In this document: positions 54,527 through 62,851 of the stretch, piece after piece
Position numbering within the stretch: the stretch's first letter is position 1
How the letters are laid out: the number at the start of each line of letters is the position of its first letter
Assembly (NCBI GenBank): GCA_963801715.1
Contig: CAWDGB010000002.1
Location: 62,001 to 126,000 of the forward strand
Direction of reading: 5' to 3'
DNA: 64,000 nucleotides
From: CAVVJA01 sp963801715
Lineage (GTDB): Bacteria > Actinomycetota > Actinomycetes > Mycobacteriales > Jatrophihabitantaceae
Notes under the pieces: generated by a model
Databases searched by the model: none
The model's input: the letters and a program-made list of their open reading frames with translations, nothing else
What the model was told of the DNA's origin: nothing
Made by a program: the position numbers and the translations under genes

Positions 54527-55045
54527 TCAGCCCTTCCCCGGGTGCACGGTGCCGCACTTCGGACAGGTACGGGCTTGCACATCGTCATAGAACGCGGCGA
54601 AGACCGGCGGGAGATCAACGACGATGTCGCGTACCTGCAGCTCGACCTCGTGTACGAGCGCGGAACAATTCCCGCAGTACCACTGGAACTTCTCCAGCGT
54701 CCCCTCTTCCCGGATCCGTTCGATGACCAATCCGATCGACCCGGCTTCGGGACGCTGCGGCGAGTGCGGGGTGTTTCCGGGCAGGAGCCAGGTGTCTCCC
54801 TCGCGGATGTGCACGGTTTGCGGGCCGTCCGTCATCAGGTTGACATGCATGTTCCCTCTGAGCTGGTAAAACCACTCCTCGTACGGGTCGACGTGGAAGT
54901 CCGTGCGCGCATTGGGACCACCCACGACCTGCACGATGAAGTCGTTGCCGACGGCCATGGTCTTGTTGTTCACCGGTGGCTTGAGCAGGTGCTCGTTGTC
55001 GCTGATCCACTGCGTGAAGTTGATCGGGAACGGGATGGTGGTCAC
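54527..55045 (-). CDS. nbaC: 3-Hydroxyanthranilate 3,4-dioxygenase
   Basis: Cupin Fe(II) dioxygenase that opens the ring of 3-hydroxyanthranilate. One hundred and seventy-two residues. Iron ligands are His in TDFHVDPYEEWFYQLRG (~51), the Glu a few residues on (~57) and His in GNTPHSPQRP (~95). The substrate Arg is in NARTDFH. The C-terminal rubredoxin-like site C-G-N-C ... C-P-K-C marks the bacterial form. Start ATG overlaps the RidA stop. Confidence 0.95.
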   Translation of the reverse strand: MTTIPFPINFTQWISDNEHLLKPPVNNKTMAVGNDFIVQVVGGPNARTDFHVDPYEEWFYQLRGNMHVNLMTDGPQTVHIREGDTWLLPGNTPHSPQRPEAGSIGLVIERIREEGTLEKFQWYCGNCSALVHEVELQVRDIVVDLPPVFAAFYDDVQARTCPKCGTVHPGKG

Positions 55046-55467
55046 AACGGCTCCTTCTCCGGTAGCTCCGCGACGCCTTGCATCTCGATCAGTAGGTGTG
55101 GGTGCGGAAGCTGGTGGACGGCCACGGTTGTCCGGGCCGGCCCGGATTCATCGAAGTACTCGGCGTAGACGGCGTTGTAACCGCCGAAATCGTTCATTGA
55201 CACGAGGAACGTCGTCACCGACACCAGGTCCGTCAGCTCCGCGCCGACCTCCCGGAGGATGTCCTGGATGTTCTCGATCACCGCGCGGGTCTGGGCCCGG
55301 ATATCCAAGGTGGCCGTGCCCAGGGCATCGACGTCGGCACCGACAATCGTATTGTCCGGACGCCGCGCGCTCGTGCCGCTGACGTAGGCGAATCCTCCGG
55401 CGAGCCGTACGTGGGGAAAGCGGCCCCGAGGCGTGGCCTTGTCCGGCAACGTTCGTGCGCGCGTCAC
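55042..55467 (-). CDS. nbaF: RidA-family 2-aminomuconate deaminase (probable)
   Basis: One hundred and forty-one residues of the YjgF/RidA fold: GFAYVSGTSARRPDNTIVGA, TRAVIENIQDILREVGAELT and the C-terminal HPHLLIEMQGVAELPE, with the usual Arg and Glu for imine/enamine substrates. Members in tryptophan and nitrobenzoate pathways act as 2-aminomuconate deaminases. This job is inferred from its place between the aminomuconate-semialdehyde dehydrogenase and the dioxygenase, with ATGA overlaps on both sides. Confidence 0.8.
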   Translation of the reverse strand: MTRARTLPDKATPRGRFPHVRLAGGFAYVSGTSARRPDNTIVGADVDALGTATLDIRAQTRAVIENIQDILREVGAELTDLVSVTTFLVSMNDFGGYNAVYAEYFDESGPARTTVAVHQLPHPHLLIEMQGVAELPEKEPL

Positions 55468-56924
55468 AGCTGAACACAGACGTTGGTGGGCTCGGTATAG
55501 AACTCGAGCGAGAAATCCCCGCCCTCGCGGCCGATTCCGGATAGTCCCACGCCGCCGAACGGCGAGCGCAGATCACGCAGGAACCAGGTGTTGACCCACG
55601 ACATGCCGACGCGCATCTGCTGAGCAACCCGGTGGCCGCGCGACAGATCGGTGGTCCATACCGAGGACGCGAGGCCGTAGTCGGTGTCGTTGGCCAGGGC
55701 AACAGCTTCTTCCTCGGTGTCGAAGGGCACCAGCGCGGCAACTGGCCCGAAGATCTCCTCGCGCAGCGGCCGGTCGGCGTTTGTCAGCCCAGTCCAGAGC
55801 GTCGGCTCTATCCACCAACCGCCATCAAGCTCGGCGCCCATCTCCGGAATCCCCCCGCCCACAAGGATCTTGGCACCGATCTCATCGGCCAACCGGTAAT
55901 AGGACAGCACTTTCTCGCGCTGCTCGGCCGAGATCAACGGGCCAGTGGTCGTCGCCGGATCCGACGGACGGCCGAGGCGGAGGTCGCGGGCGCGCTGGGC
56001 CAATCCGTCGGCGATCTCGTCGAAGATTGGCCGCTGGACATAGAGCCGCTCCGTGCACAGACACACCTGGCCGGTGTTGGCGAAAACCGACCGAGTGACA
56101 CCGTCGAGCGTCATGTCCAGGTCGGCGTCGGCGAAGACGACGGCCGCGTTCTTCCCACCCAGCTCGAACGAGACGGGCTTTACCCGCGGTGCCACCGCAG
56201 CCATGATCCGAGACCCGGTCGCCGAGGATCCGGTGAACGTCACCCCGTCGACTCCCGGATGGGATACGAGGAATTCCCCAGCCGAGTCGGGTCCGAACCC
56301 GTGGACGACGTTGTATACGCCGGGCGGCACCCCGGCCTCAGCACAGACCTCCGCCAGCAACGTCGCGGTCGATGGCGTCTCCTCGCTCGGCTTGACGACA
56401 ACGGTGTTGCCGCATGCCAGCGCCGGCGCGACCTTCCAGGTGAGCAACAGGAGCGGGAGATTCCACGGCACGATCACGGCGACGACGCCGAGCGGCTTGC
56501 GGATCGCGTAGTTCAGGGCCCGTCGACCGTCCGGCAGCTCGGTCAGGAACGAGGGCAGGCCCGCCGCCGCGACGGTGTCGGCAAACACCCGGAAGTTGGC
56601 GAGGGCCCGGGCCACGTCCAGCTCACGGGCCTGCTGCTGCGGCTTGCCGGTATCGGTGGACTCAGCGACGACGAACTCCTCGAACCGGTCCTCGATCCGA
56701 TCCGCAACCCGTCGCAGCAGGGCGGCGCGCTGCGCCACCGAGGTGCGTCCCCAGGAGCCGTCCAGCGCTCGGCGAGCGGCGTTCACCGCGCGGTCGACCA
56801 GCCCTCGGTCGGCCTCGTCCACCGTGGCGCTGGGCTGGCCGTCCACGGGATCGATCTTCGTCCACGACGACCCGTCGATCGGCGCGGCGAACTCACCGGC
56901 TACGAAGTTTCGTATCGCGCGCAC
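55464..56924 (-). CDS. nbaE: 2-Aminomuconate-6-semialdehyde dehydrogenase
   Basis: NAD-dependent aldehyde dehydrogenase of about 486 residues. Motifs are VIVPWNLPLLLLTWKVAPAL, VTFTGSSATGSRI, the catalytic Glu in SFELGGKNAAVVF and the catalytic Cys in ANTGQVCLCTERLYV. EEIFGPVAALVPF and PFGGVGLSGIGREGGDFSLE complete it. The pattern fits hydroxymuconic/aminomuconic semialdehyde dehydrogenases. GTG start chosen by GGAG a few bases upstream. First gene of the leftward operon, behind a large inverted repeat. Confidence 0.88.
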   Translation of the reverse strand: MRAIRNFVAGEFAAPIDGSSWTKIDPVDGQPSATVDEADRGLVDRAVNAARRALDGSWGRTSVAQRAALLRRVADRIEDRFEEFVVAESTDTGKPQQQARELDVARALANFRVFADTVAAAGLPSFLTELPDGRRALNYAIRKPLGVVAVIVPWNLPLLLLTWKVAPALACGNTVVVKPSEETPSTATLLAEVCAEAGVPPGVYNVVHGFGPDSAGEFLVSHPGVDGVTFTGSSATGSRIMAAVAPRVKPVSFELGGKNAAVVFADADLDMTLDGVTRSVFANTGQVCLCTERLYVQRPIFDEIADGLAQRARDLRLGRPSDPATTTGPLISAEQREKVLSYYRLADEIGAKILVGGGIPEMGAELDGGWWIEPTLWTGLTNADRPLREEIFGPVAALVPFDTEEEAVALANDTDYGLASSVWTTDLSRGHRVAQQMRVGMSWVNTWFLRDLRSPFGGVGLSGIGREGGDFSLEFYTEPTNVCVQL

Positions 56925-57037
56925 ATCTCCGCCTCTCCGCGGGCGGCGCACATGCGGCTGTCGAACGCACCGGGGCTCGCCGCCGATCAGGCGAGCATAT
57001 GCCGCTCGGGTCGGTCAGGTGCCCATCGTTCGGTTCC

Positions 57038-57088
57038 CGATGATCTTGGACTTGTGGTCAAATAGGCTCGATAAGTCCAAGATCATCG
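57038..57088. promoter_or_regulatory. Large inverted repeat between divergent genes
   Basis: CGATGATCTTGGACTT (57038-57053) and AAGTCCAAGATCATCG (57073-57088): 16-base arms that pair perfectly around a 19-base centre GTGGTCAAATAGGCTCGAT. It lies between the kynurenine operon and the divergent gene at 57133, the natural place for an operator. It is too far from any 3' end to be a terminator. A dimeric repressor of the GntR, TetR or Lrp kind would suit; none is encoded nearby. Confidence 0.75.
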
Positions 57089-57132
57089 ACCTGGAGCTGG
57101 CGGCTCCGACACGTGCTCGGACGAGGTGGCGC

Positions 57133-57790
57133 ATGGCAGTACCGATTCCGCGACCGCGGGCCGTGGTCTCGGTCGTCCGTCAGGGCTTCCAGGCGATCGA
57201 ATGGACGATCATGCTCGTGCCGCGGATTGCCGCCCTGATTGGCGAGATCGAGATAATTGCGGCGCGGATCAGCACGGTGCTGAACCAGGTCGAGCTGACC
57301 GAGCGACGGATCAGCTCAGTGGTCGCCGGTATCGAGCAGACGCAAGAGCGAGTGGTCGCGGTAGTAACCCGCGTCAGCCAGACGGTGACCGCTATCGACG
57401 TGATCGTCGCCGAAGCAGCGCTCCTCACGAGGCGGGCCGCACCGTTGCTCGACGCTTACCAGCAGCCGCTCGAGCAGCTCGCAGCCAATCGTGGCGCGGC
57501 TCTCGGAAACCACCAGCCCGGCCGAGGTAGACGCGATGGTGGCGCTGCTGGATACGTTGCCGAATGTCGCGCACAAGCTCGACCGTGACGTCCTCCCGGT
57601 ACTCGACACGCTGGGTACGGTCGCACCCGACCTGCGTGATCTGCTGGACGTTTCGAAGCAGCTGAACGTGATGCTCGGCGCCATTCCAGGTCTCGGACGG
57701 ATCAAGAAGCAGATCGACGAGCGGCAGGAGCAGGACGACGCGTATCGCGCGGACGCCGAGCCGCCGAGCGCACCGGATCGGTCTGGTTGA
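57133..57790 (+). CDS. Coiled-coil protein of unknown function, frame interrupted
   Basis: About 218 residues once an extra base near 57478 is removed (QPLEQL joining Q-P-I-V-A-R-L-S-E-T). Long amphipathic helices with heptad spacing (AALIGEIEIIAARISTVLNQ to IDVIVAEAALLTRR) lead to a conserved core EVDAMVALLDTLPNVAHKLD and VLPVLDTLGTVAPDLRDLLD, then a Lys-rich tail. Similar actinobacterial proteins are known; function unclear. It is divergent from the kynurenine operon. Confidence 0.65.
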
Positions 57791-57879
57791 CGACACTCAC
57801 CGACCCGCCTCGAACGGGCGCGTCAAGAAATTTGACCCATCCGCGCCGATACCAGCAGAAAGGGGTCTAGCGTCAACAC

Positions 57880-58551
57880 ATGGCGGTCTTCGCCGATCGC
57901 GACGACGCGGGCCACGCGCTCGTGGCCCCGCTACGTCACTTGCTCGCCGACGCCGAGCCTGCCGCTGACCGGCCTATCTTGCTTCCGCTGCCCCGCGGTG
58001 GCGTCCCGGTCGCGGCGCGTATCGCGGATGAACTGCAACTGCCCATGTATGCGCTGCCGGTCCGCAAGGTTGGTGTTCCGGGCCACGCGGAGCTCGCCAT
58101 GGGCGCGCTGGCCGGCCTCGGTGACACCACCGAGGTCATGCGGCACCAGGGTGTCATCGAGGCTTGCCGCGTGCCGCGCGGAGCGGTCGAATCCGCCATC
58201 GCCGCCGAGTCCGACGCCTTACGCATATTGCTCCGCCGGTACTACGGCGACGGGGCGGCACCGGACCTCGGTGGCCGGTTCGCGATCATCGTCGACGATG
58301 GCCTCGCCACCGGCGCCACGATGACGGCGGCAGTGCGCCTAACCCAGCGACTAGGCGCTCGACGCGTCGTCGTCGCCGTTCCGGTCGGGTCGGCCAGCGC
58401 CCGGCAGCGACTCACCGAAGAAGCGGACGACGTCCTATGCCTCCGCGAGCCGGTGCCGTTCAGCGCGGTGAGCGTGGGATACCGCCGGTTCGGCCCGCCG
58501 TCCGACCAATCCGTGCTCGATGCGCTGCGCCGGCATGCCGAGTCGGCGTGA
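57880..58551 (+). CDS. Phosphoribosyltransferase-domain protein
   Basis: Type I phosphoribosyltransferase fold of 223 residues. PRPP loop IIVDDGLATGATM (about 145-157), PLPRGGVPVAARIADEL at the N-terminus and VRKVGVPGHAELAMGALAGL. This subgroup is common in bacteria, often with dienelactone-hydrolase or erythromycin-esterase domains; the base used is unknown. ATG behind AAAGGGG. Confidence 0.85.
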   Translation: MAVFADRDDAGHALVAPLRHLLADAEPAADRPILLPLPRGGVPVAARIADELQLPMYALPVRKVGVPGHAELAMGALAGLGDTTEVMRHQGVIEACRVPRGAVESAIAAESDALRILLRRYYGDGAAPDLGGRFAIIVDDGLATGATMTAAVRLTQRLGARRVVVAVPVGSASARQRLTEEADDVLCLREPVPFSAVSVGYRRFGPPSDQSVLDALRRHAESA

Positions 58552-58556
58552 GCTCA

Positions 58557-59435
58557 TCAGCCGATGTGGGTGCGAACGTCGAGCAGTTCCGGGAAGAAGG
58601 TGAGGTCCAGCGCCGCGCGCAGGAACCCGACGCCCGACGAGCCGCCCGTACCGCGCTTGTAGCCGATCAGGCGCTCGACCGTCTTCATGTGGCGGAATCG
58701 CCATAGCTGGAAGCTTTCCTCGACGTCGACAAGCTCCTCGCACAGTTCGTACGCCGCCCACTGAGTGGCCGGCTCAGCGTAGATTGTCTCGATCACAGAG
58801 ACTAATTCCTCGCTGCGCTGGTGCGGCAGAGACCAATCCCGGTCGACGCTGGACGCAGGAACCGGATACCCCTGCCGGGCGAGATAGCGCAGGAATTCGT
58901 CGTAGAGGCTTGGCGCCTCCAGCACCGCTCGGAGCTGGGCTTGTCCGGCAGGGTCGTGAGCGAACACAGCCAGCATCTCGGCGTTCTTGTTACCCAGCAG
59001 GAACTCGACGAGCCGATACTGCAGTGACTGAAAGCCAGAGGCGTGACCGAGCACCCCCCGGAACTCGGCATACTCGCTCGGCGTCAGCGTCGCCAACACC
59101 GCCCACTGCTCGAACAGCTGCCGCTGGATCTGCTTGACCCGGGCCAACGCCTTGAGAACCGGGCCGGTTTCGTCAGCAGCCAGATGCGAAACGGCCCAAT
59201 GGAGCTCGTGGACCACCAGTTTCAGCCACAGCTCGGACGTCTGGTGCTGGATGATGAACAGCAGCTCGTCGTGATGCTCGGGACGACTCAACGGTCGCTG
59301 AGCTGACAGCAGCAAGTCCAGCCGAAGGTACTCGGCGTACGTCAGCTCGCCACGCAGATCCGTTCGGACTCCCGGCTCGATACGCCGACGATTGGGTGAC
59401 TCGTCCACGGCGGCCACCCTACGGAGTGCATGCAC
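58557..59435 (-). CDS. kynA: Tryptophan 2,3-dioxygenase
   Basis: Heme dioxygenase making N-formylkynurenine from tryptophan, the entry step of the pathway encoded to the left. About 292 residues. Signatures are the substrate-binding LLFIIQHQTSELWLKLVVHE, GHASGFQSLQYRLVEFLLGN and the C-terminal heme-ligand region LWRFRHMKTVERLIGYKRGT followed by G-G-S-S-G-V. It is transcribed apart from the main operon, convergent with the phosphoribosyltransferase. A GTG ten codons in (VDESPNRR) would remove the overlap with marP. Confidence 0.95.
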   Translation of the reverse strand: MHALRRVAAVDESPNRRRIEPGVRTDLRGELTYAEYLRLDLLLSAQRPLSRPEHHDELLFIIQHQTSELWLKLVVHELHWAVSHLAADETGPVLKALARVKQIQRQLFEQWAVLATLTPSEYAEFRGVLGHASGFQSLQYRLVEFLLGNKNAEMLAVFAHDPAGQAQLRAVLEAPSLYDEFLRYLARQGYPVPASSVDRDWSLPHQRSEELVSVIETIYAEPATQWAAYELCEELVDVEESFQLWRFRHMKTVERLIGYKRGTGGSSGVGFLRAALDLTFFPELLDVRTHIG

Positions 59436-60600
59436 TGGTCGAGACCGGCGCCGTAGCAGTTTGCCCAGCAGCGGCGTCGGACGCTACTTCCGCGTTCGTG
59501 AGGACGAAGCCGGTATCGGGCGAGTCTCGTGCGGTCGCAAAAACGATGCCCAGCACCCGACCTTTCGTGTCGATCAATGGTCCGCCGGAGTTGCCGCTAC
59601 GAACCAGCGACCGGATCGCGTACACCTCTCGCCGCACGGTCTGAGTGCCATAGATGTCCTGACCGATGATGGTGTTGCGGCTGCGGATGCGCGCTGTCTC
59701 GGCGTCGAATCCGCGGTCCTCCGGATAGCCGAGAACGACCGCGTCCGCGTTGGTGACGGCCGGCTTGGGCGCGAACTGGAGCGGCGGCGCCGACAGACCT
59801 GGAACGAAAAGCACGGCGACGTCTCGACGCGGGTCGAACAGCACGACGTGCGCGGTCAGCGAATGCGTGCCTGCCTCGAGCTGGACGGCCTCCGTGCCCG
59901 CGACGACGTGCGCATTGGTGAGCACGTGCTCGGGCGCGTACACGAAAGCGCTGCCCTCGATGCCGCGGTCGCATGACGCCGCGTCGCCCCGGATCTTGTA
60001 GACGGACCCCCGTGCGCCGGCGACCGCCGGACTATTCGCCAGCGCGGCATTGGGCGGCGGGACATCGACAATGCGGGTTGAGTGGAGGTCGCCGAGCACC
60101 GGCGGGAATCCGCTGCGATCGACGAATTCGCGCAGCGACGAGTAGACGTTGCGTACCGAATTCGGCATCACGCCGTCGATCTCGCGCACGATCGTCGACT
60201 GGTCGACCGCTCGAACCAGGCTCGGGTAGGGCGACGATGCGAGCGGCACGGCCACCATCCACGCCACCAGTAGGACGGACAGCACGCCGAGCAAGCCGCC
60301 GATCCCGGCGTCGATCGATCTGATCGGACGCCACGTGATCCGCGACCGCAGCCACCACCCAAGGCGGCCCAACGCAACCTGGAGCAAGATCGCGCAGAGC
60401 AGGACGCAGGCGACCGCAACTCCGACCTGCGCTCGGCCGCTTGCCAGGTGCGAGCTCACCGGACGGGCGATCTGGGCGCCGATCAGCGCGCCGCCGAAAA
60501 ACCCAACGAGAGAGAACGCACCTACGACGGCGCCGTTGCGAAAGCCCGAAACTGCGTAGAGCGCCGCTACCGCGACGATGATCCAGTCGACGATCGTCAT
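59419..60600 (-). CDS. marP: Membrane serine protease MarP
   Basis: About 393 residues: an N-terminal CvpA-like domain with four membrane helices, then a periplasmic chymotrypsin-fold protease. The triad is His in VLTNAHVVAG, Asp in FDPRRDVAVLFV and Ser in LVRSGNSGGPLID. Cys in ASCDRG and one near the C-terminus (T-S-A-C) may form the stabilising disulfide seen in the M. tuberculosis enzyme, which protects against acid by processing cell-wall hydrolases. Matches Rv3671c. Confidence 0.93.
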   Translation of the reverse strand: MTIVDWIIVAVAALYAVSGFRNGAVVGAFSLVGFFGGALIGAQIARPVSSHLASGRAQVGVAVACVLLCAILLQVALGRLGWWLRSRITWRPIRSIDAGIGGLLGVLSVLLVAWMVAVPLASSPYPSLVRAVDQSTIVREIDGVMPNSVRNVYSSLREFVDRSGFPPVLGDLHSTRIVDVPPPNAALANSPAVAGARGSVYKIRGDAASCDRGIEGSAFVYAPEHVLTNAHVVAGTEAVQLEAGTHSLTAHVVLFDPRRDVAVLFVPGLSAPPLQFAPKPAVTNADAVVLGYPEDRGFDAETARIRSRNTIIGQDIYGTQTVRREVYAIRSLVRSGNSGGPLIDTKGRVLGIVFATARDSPDTGFVLTNAEVASDAAAGQTATAPVSTSACTP

Positions 60601-60608
60601 GGCGGCGA

Positions 60609-61037
60609 TCAGTTCGGCAGCACGACGAGCGTGCCCGTCTGCCCCAGCGCCTGGTGGATGGTGCAGACGAATTCATATCGTCCGGGCGAGGGAGTGGTGA
60701 ACGTGCTCGAGACGGTCTGACCGTGCGCTACGAGGGGAACTCGATCGCTGGGGAAGCCGACGACCTGCAGATCGTGCGGAGCTCCCTTTCCCTTGTGTTC
60801 CAAGGTGATGGTCACAGTCCCTGGGTGGACTGTGACGGTCGACGGCTCGAACCGGTACCGGTCATCAACGACGATGGTGACATTCTGCTCACCGTTGACG
60901 ACCGATGCCGTCTCCGATCCTGTGTTGGGCCGGCGCTGGATGGCGTTCTTCGTGTTCGAACAGGACATGAGTGCCATAACGACGCCGACGAGCGCAGCGG
61001 CGGCCACGACATGATCGCGGCCCGACGTCGTGGTCAC
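60609..61037 (-). CDS. Cupredoxin-like lipoprotein
   Basis: About 142 residues with a lipoprotein signal (hydrophobic helix then L-M-S-C) and one plastocyanin-like domain. Copper-site residues are His in GAPHDLQVVGF and Cys and His in YEFVCTIHQA. The axial Met usually found a few residues later (G-M) is not seen; GQTGTL stands in its place, so the site would be altered. It occupies the place where mycobacteria have the thioredoxin-like Rv3673c region, suggesting an envelope redox role. The GTG start overlaps the NUDIX stop. Confidence 0.7.
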   Translation of the reverse strand: MTTTSGRDHVVAAAALVGVVMALMSCSNTKNAIQRRPNTGSETASVVNGEQNVTIVVDDRYRFEPSTVTVHPGTVTITLEHKGKGAPHDLQVVGFPSDRVPLVAHGQTVSSTFTTPSPGRYEFVCTIHQALGQTGTLVVLPN

Positions 61038-61705
61038 GTTTCGAAGGTACCCAGCGTTTCTGAAGGCATCGGGATTGGGCGCAGCGCTCCGCGATCCCAC
61101 TCGCGCGTCCATCCGCCCAGTCGCAACAACCCGTCGATGAGCGCCGCGGTGAATCCCCAAACAAACAATCCACCGGCGGCGAAGGCTGGCCCGACGAACC
61201 CGGACGGGTGCATCACCTGGAAGCGATTCGCCGGTTCTGCGAGCTCCGCAACCGGGACGATCGCCACCCCGGCCACCTCGGCCGCGTCGACCACCCGAAC
61301 CGGATGCGGCCGGGCCCACCACGCCAGCACCGGATGCACGATGTAGCCCGACGGAGGTAGATACAACGAGGGCAAGGTGGTCGCGACCACGACCGTGGCC
61401 GGATCCAGGCCCACCTCTTCGTGCGCTTCGCGCAAGGCGGTAGCGGGGGGGTCGACATCGCCCGGATCGACCGCGCCGCCTGGAAACGCCACCTGGCCGG
61501 CATGCGTGCGCAAGCTCCGCGCCCGTTCGATGAGCAGCAAACCTGGACCGTCCCCGGTATCGGACATCGCCATTAGCACCGCCGACTCCCGGGTTCCCTC
61601 AGCTGGGGACGGGAACCGGGTGAAGTCCCATCGGTCGACCACTCGAGCGGCGCGCACAAGGGGTCCGAGCCACTCTGGCCACGACTCGTCGGACCGACCG
61701 GGCAT
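61034..61705 (-). CDS. NUDIX hydrolase, CoA pyrophosphatase type (Rv3672c-like)
   Basis: About 223 residues. The Nudix box is GGAVDPGDVDPPATALREAH followed by EEVGL, with the CoA-specific lead-in LRTHAGQVAFPGG. The SLYLPPSGYIVHPVLAWW region is typical of CoA/8-oxo-type enzymes. It probably cleaves CoA or a related nucleoside diphosphate. The ATG shares one base with the nth stop (TGATG), which decides the start against a longer frame. Confidence 0.88.
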   Translation of the reverse strand: MPGRSDESWPEWLGPLVRAARVVDRWDFTRFPSPAEGTRESAVLMAMSDTGDGPGLLLIERARSLRTHAGQVAFPGGAVDPGDVDPPATALREAHEEVGLDPATVVVATTLPSLYLPPSGYIVHPVLAWWARPHPVRVVDAAEVAGVAIVPVAELAEPANRFQVMHPSGFVGPAFAAGGLFVWGFTAALIDGLLRLGGWTREWDRGALRPIPMPSETLGTFET

Positions 61706-62424
61706 CACAGGGTCTCGGCAACCTGCTCTGGCGTCTTCACCAGTGCCGCGGCAATCGTCGGATCGGTCGGGCCCTCGCCGTAGGACGGGCACCACCGGGC
61801 GAGTGAGCACGCGCCGCATGCGGGTTTGCGGGCATGGCAGACGCGGCGCCCGTGCCAGATGACCCGATGGGACAGAATCGTCCATTCCCGCCGGGGAATG
61901 AGTAGGCCGACGGCGGCTTCGACCTTCACCGGATCAGTCTCGCGTGTCCATTGCCAGCGGCGGCTCAGTCGGCCGAAGTGCGTGTCGACCGTGATGCCGG
62001 GGATGCCGAAGGCGTTCCCGAGCACCACGTTGGCGGTTTTGCGCCCGAATCCGGGGAGGGTGACGAGATCAGCCATGCGGTTGGGCACCTCACCGTCGAA
62101 CCGTTCGACCAAGGCCTGACCCAACTTGATCAGCGACGTCGTCTTGTTTCGGAAGAACCCGGTCGTCCGGATGAGCTCTTCCAGCTCGGCCCGGTCGGCA
62201 CCCGCGTAGGCGGCCGCGTCGGGATAGCGACCGAACACCGTTGGCGTGACCTCGTTGACTCGTTTGTCCGTGCACTGGGCGGACAGGATCGTCGCTACGG
62301 ATAACTCCAGGGGGGTGGTGAAGTTCAACTCGATGTGCGCGTCCGGATAGAGCTCGGCGAGTTCGCGGTTCATGCGTCGGGCGCGTCGAGTGAGGGCGAG
62401 GTGGCTCTCGGGCTGGGCAGTCAT
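61705..62424 (-). CDS. nth: Endonuclease III
   Basis: Base-excision DNA glycosylase/AP lyase of 239 residues. VATILSAQCTDKRVNEVTP opens the fold. The helix-hairpin-helix LPGFGRKTANVVLGNAF carries the catalytic Lys, the catalytic Asp is in ITVDTHFGRLSRR, and the 4Fe-4S cluster is C-x6-C-x2-C-x5-C in VCHARKPACGACSLARWC. Matches Rv3674c. Confidence 0.97.
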   Translation of the reverse strand: MTAQPESHLALTRRARRMNRELAELYPDAHIELNFTTPLELSVATILSAQCTDKRVNEVTPTVFGRYPDAAAYAGADRAELEELIRTTGFFRNKTTSLIKLGQALVERFDGEVPNRMADLVTLPGFGRKTANVVLGNAFGIPGITVDTHFGRLSRRWQWTRETDPVKVEAAVGLLIPRREWTILSHRVIWHGRRVCHARKPACGACSLARWCPSYGEGPTDPTIAAALVKTPEQVAETL

Positions 62425-62517
62425 CGCGCGCCCAGCCTACGTATGCGCTCCGACGAGTGGCGTCGTGCACGGTGTCTTGTCCGCTGCGGCGCTCCAAGGT
62501 GACTAGGCTGGGAAATC

Positions 62518-62754
62518 ATGGCCGGGCTGCTCGTGCTGCTGTTCCCCGTTGTGCTGCTGGGATTCATGCTGTTCATGCAGCGCGTCGAGGAGCCATTGAA
62601 CAAGATCGCAGTAGAGCGTCAGATCGAGCAATTCCTCGATGATGCAAACTCCGACGAGCTCAACACACTGGTGCGGGAAGGCACCGACTCGGCGTTGAGC
62701 CGGTTCCGCCATCGCCTAAGCTTGCGCCGGCGCCGCCCGAACGGTCGACGATAG
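62518..62754 (+). CDS. Small conserved membrane protein next to crp
   Basis: Seventy-eight residues: one N-terminal hydrophobic helix (GLLVLLFPVVLLGFMLFMQR), a conserved charged stretch VEEPLNKIAVERQIEQFLDD and an Arg-rich tail. It sits where mycobacteria have Rv3675, between nth and crp. Function unknown; the Arg-rich tail may contact phospholipid heads or nucleic acid. Confidence 0.7.
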   Translation: MAGLLVLLFPVVLLGFMLFMQRVEEPLNKIAVERQIEQFLDDANSDELNTLVREGTDSALSRFRHRLSLRRRRPNGRR

Positions 62755-62851
62755 CTGGCGCCCGCGATCTAGCCCGTGGCGACCGCTTGGGTCGTAGAAT
62801 CCGCTCGACCTGTGATCACGCTCCAGCGCGCACGGGGCGAGAGGAGCTGAC

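Noticed and set aside
2800..57500. Programmed +1 frameshifting as a shared mechanism
   Set aside because: The break sites share no slippery sequence or stop-codon context, they fall in unrelated genes and several genes have more than one; sequence error explains them better.
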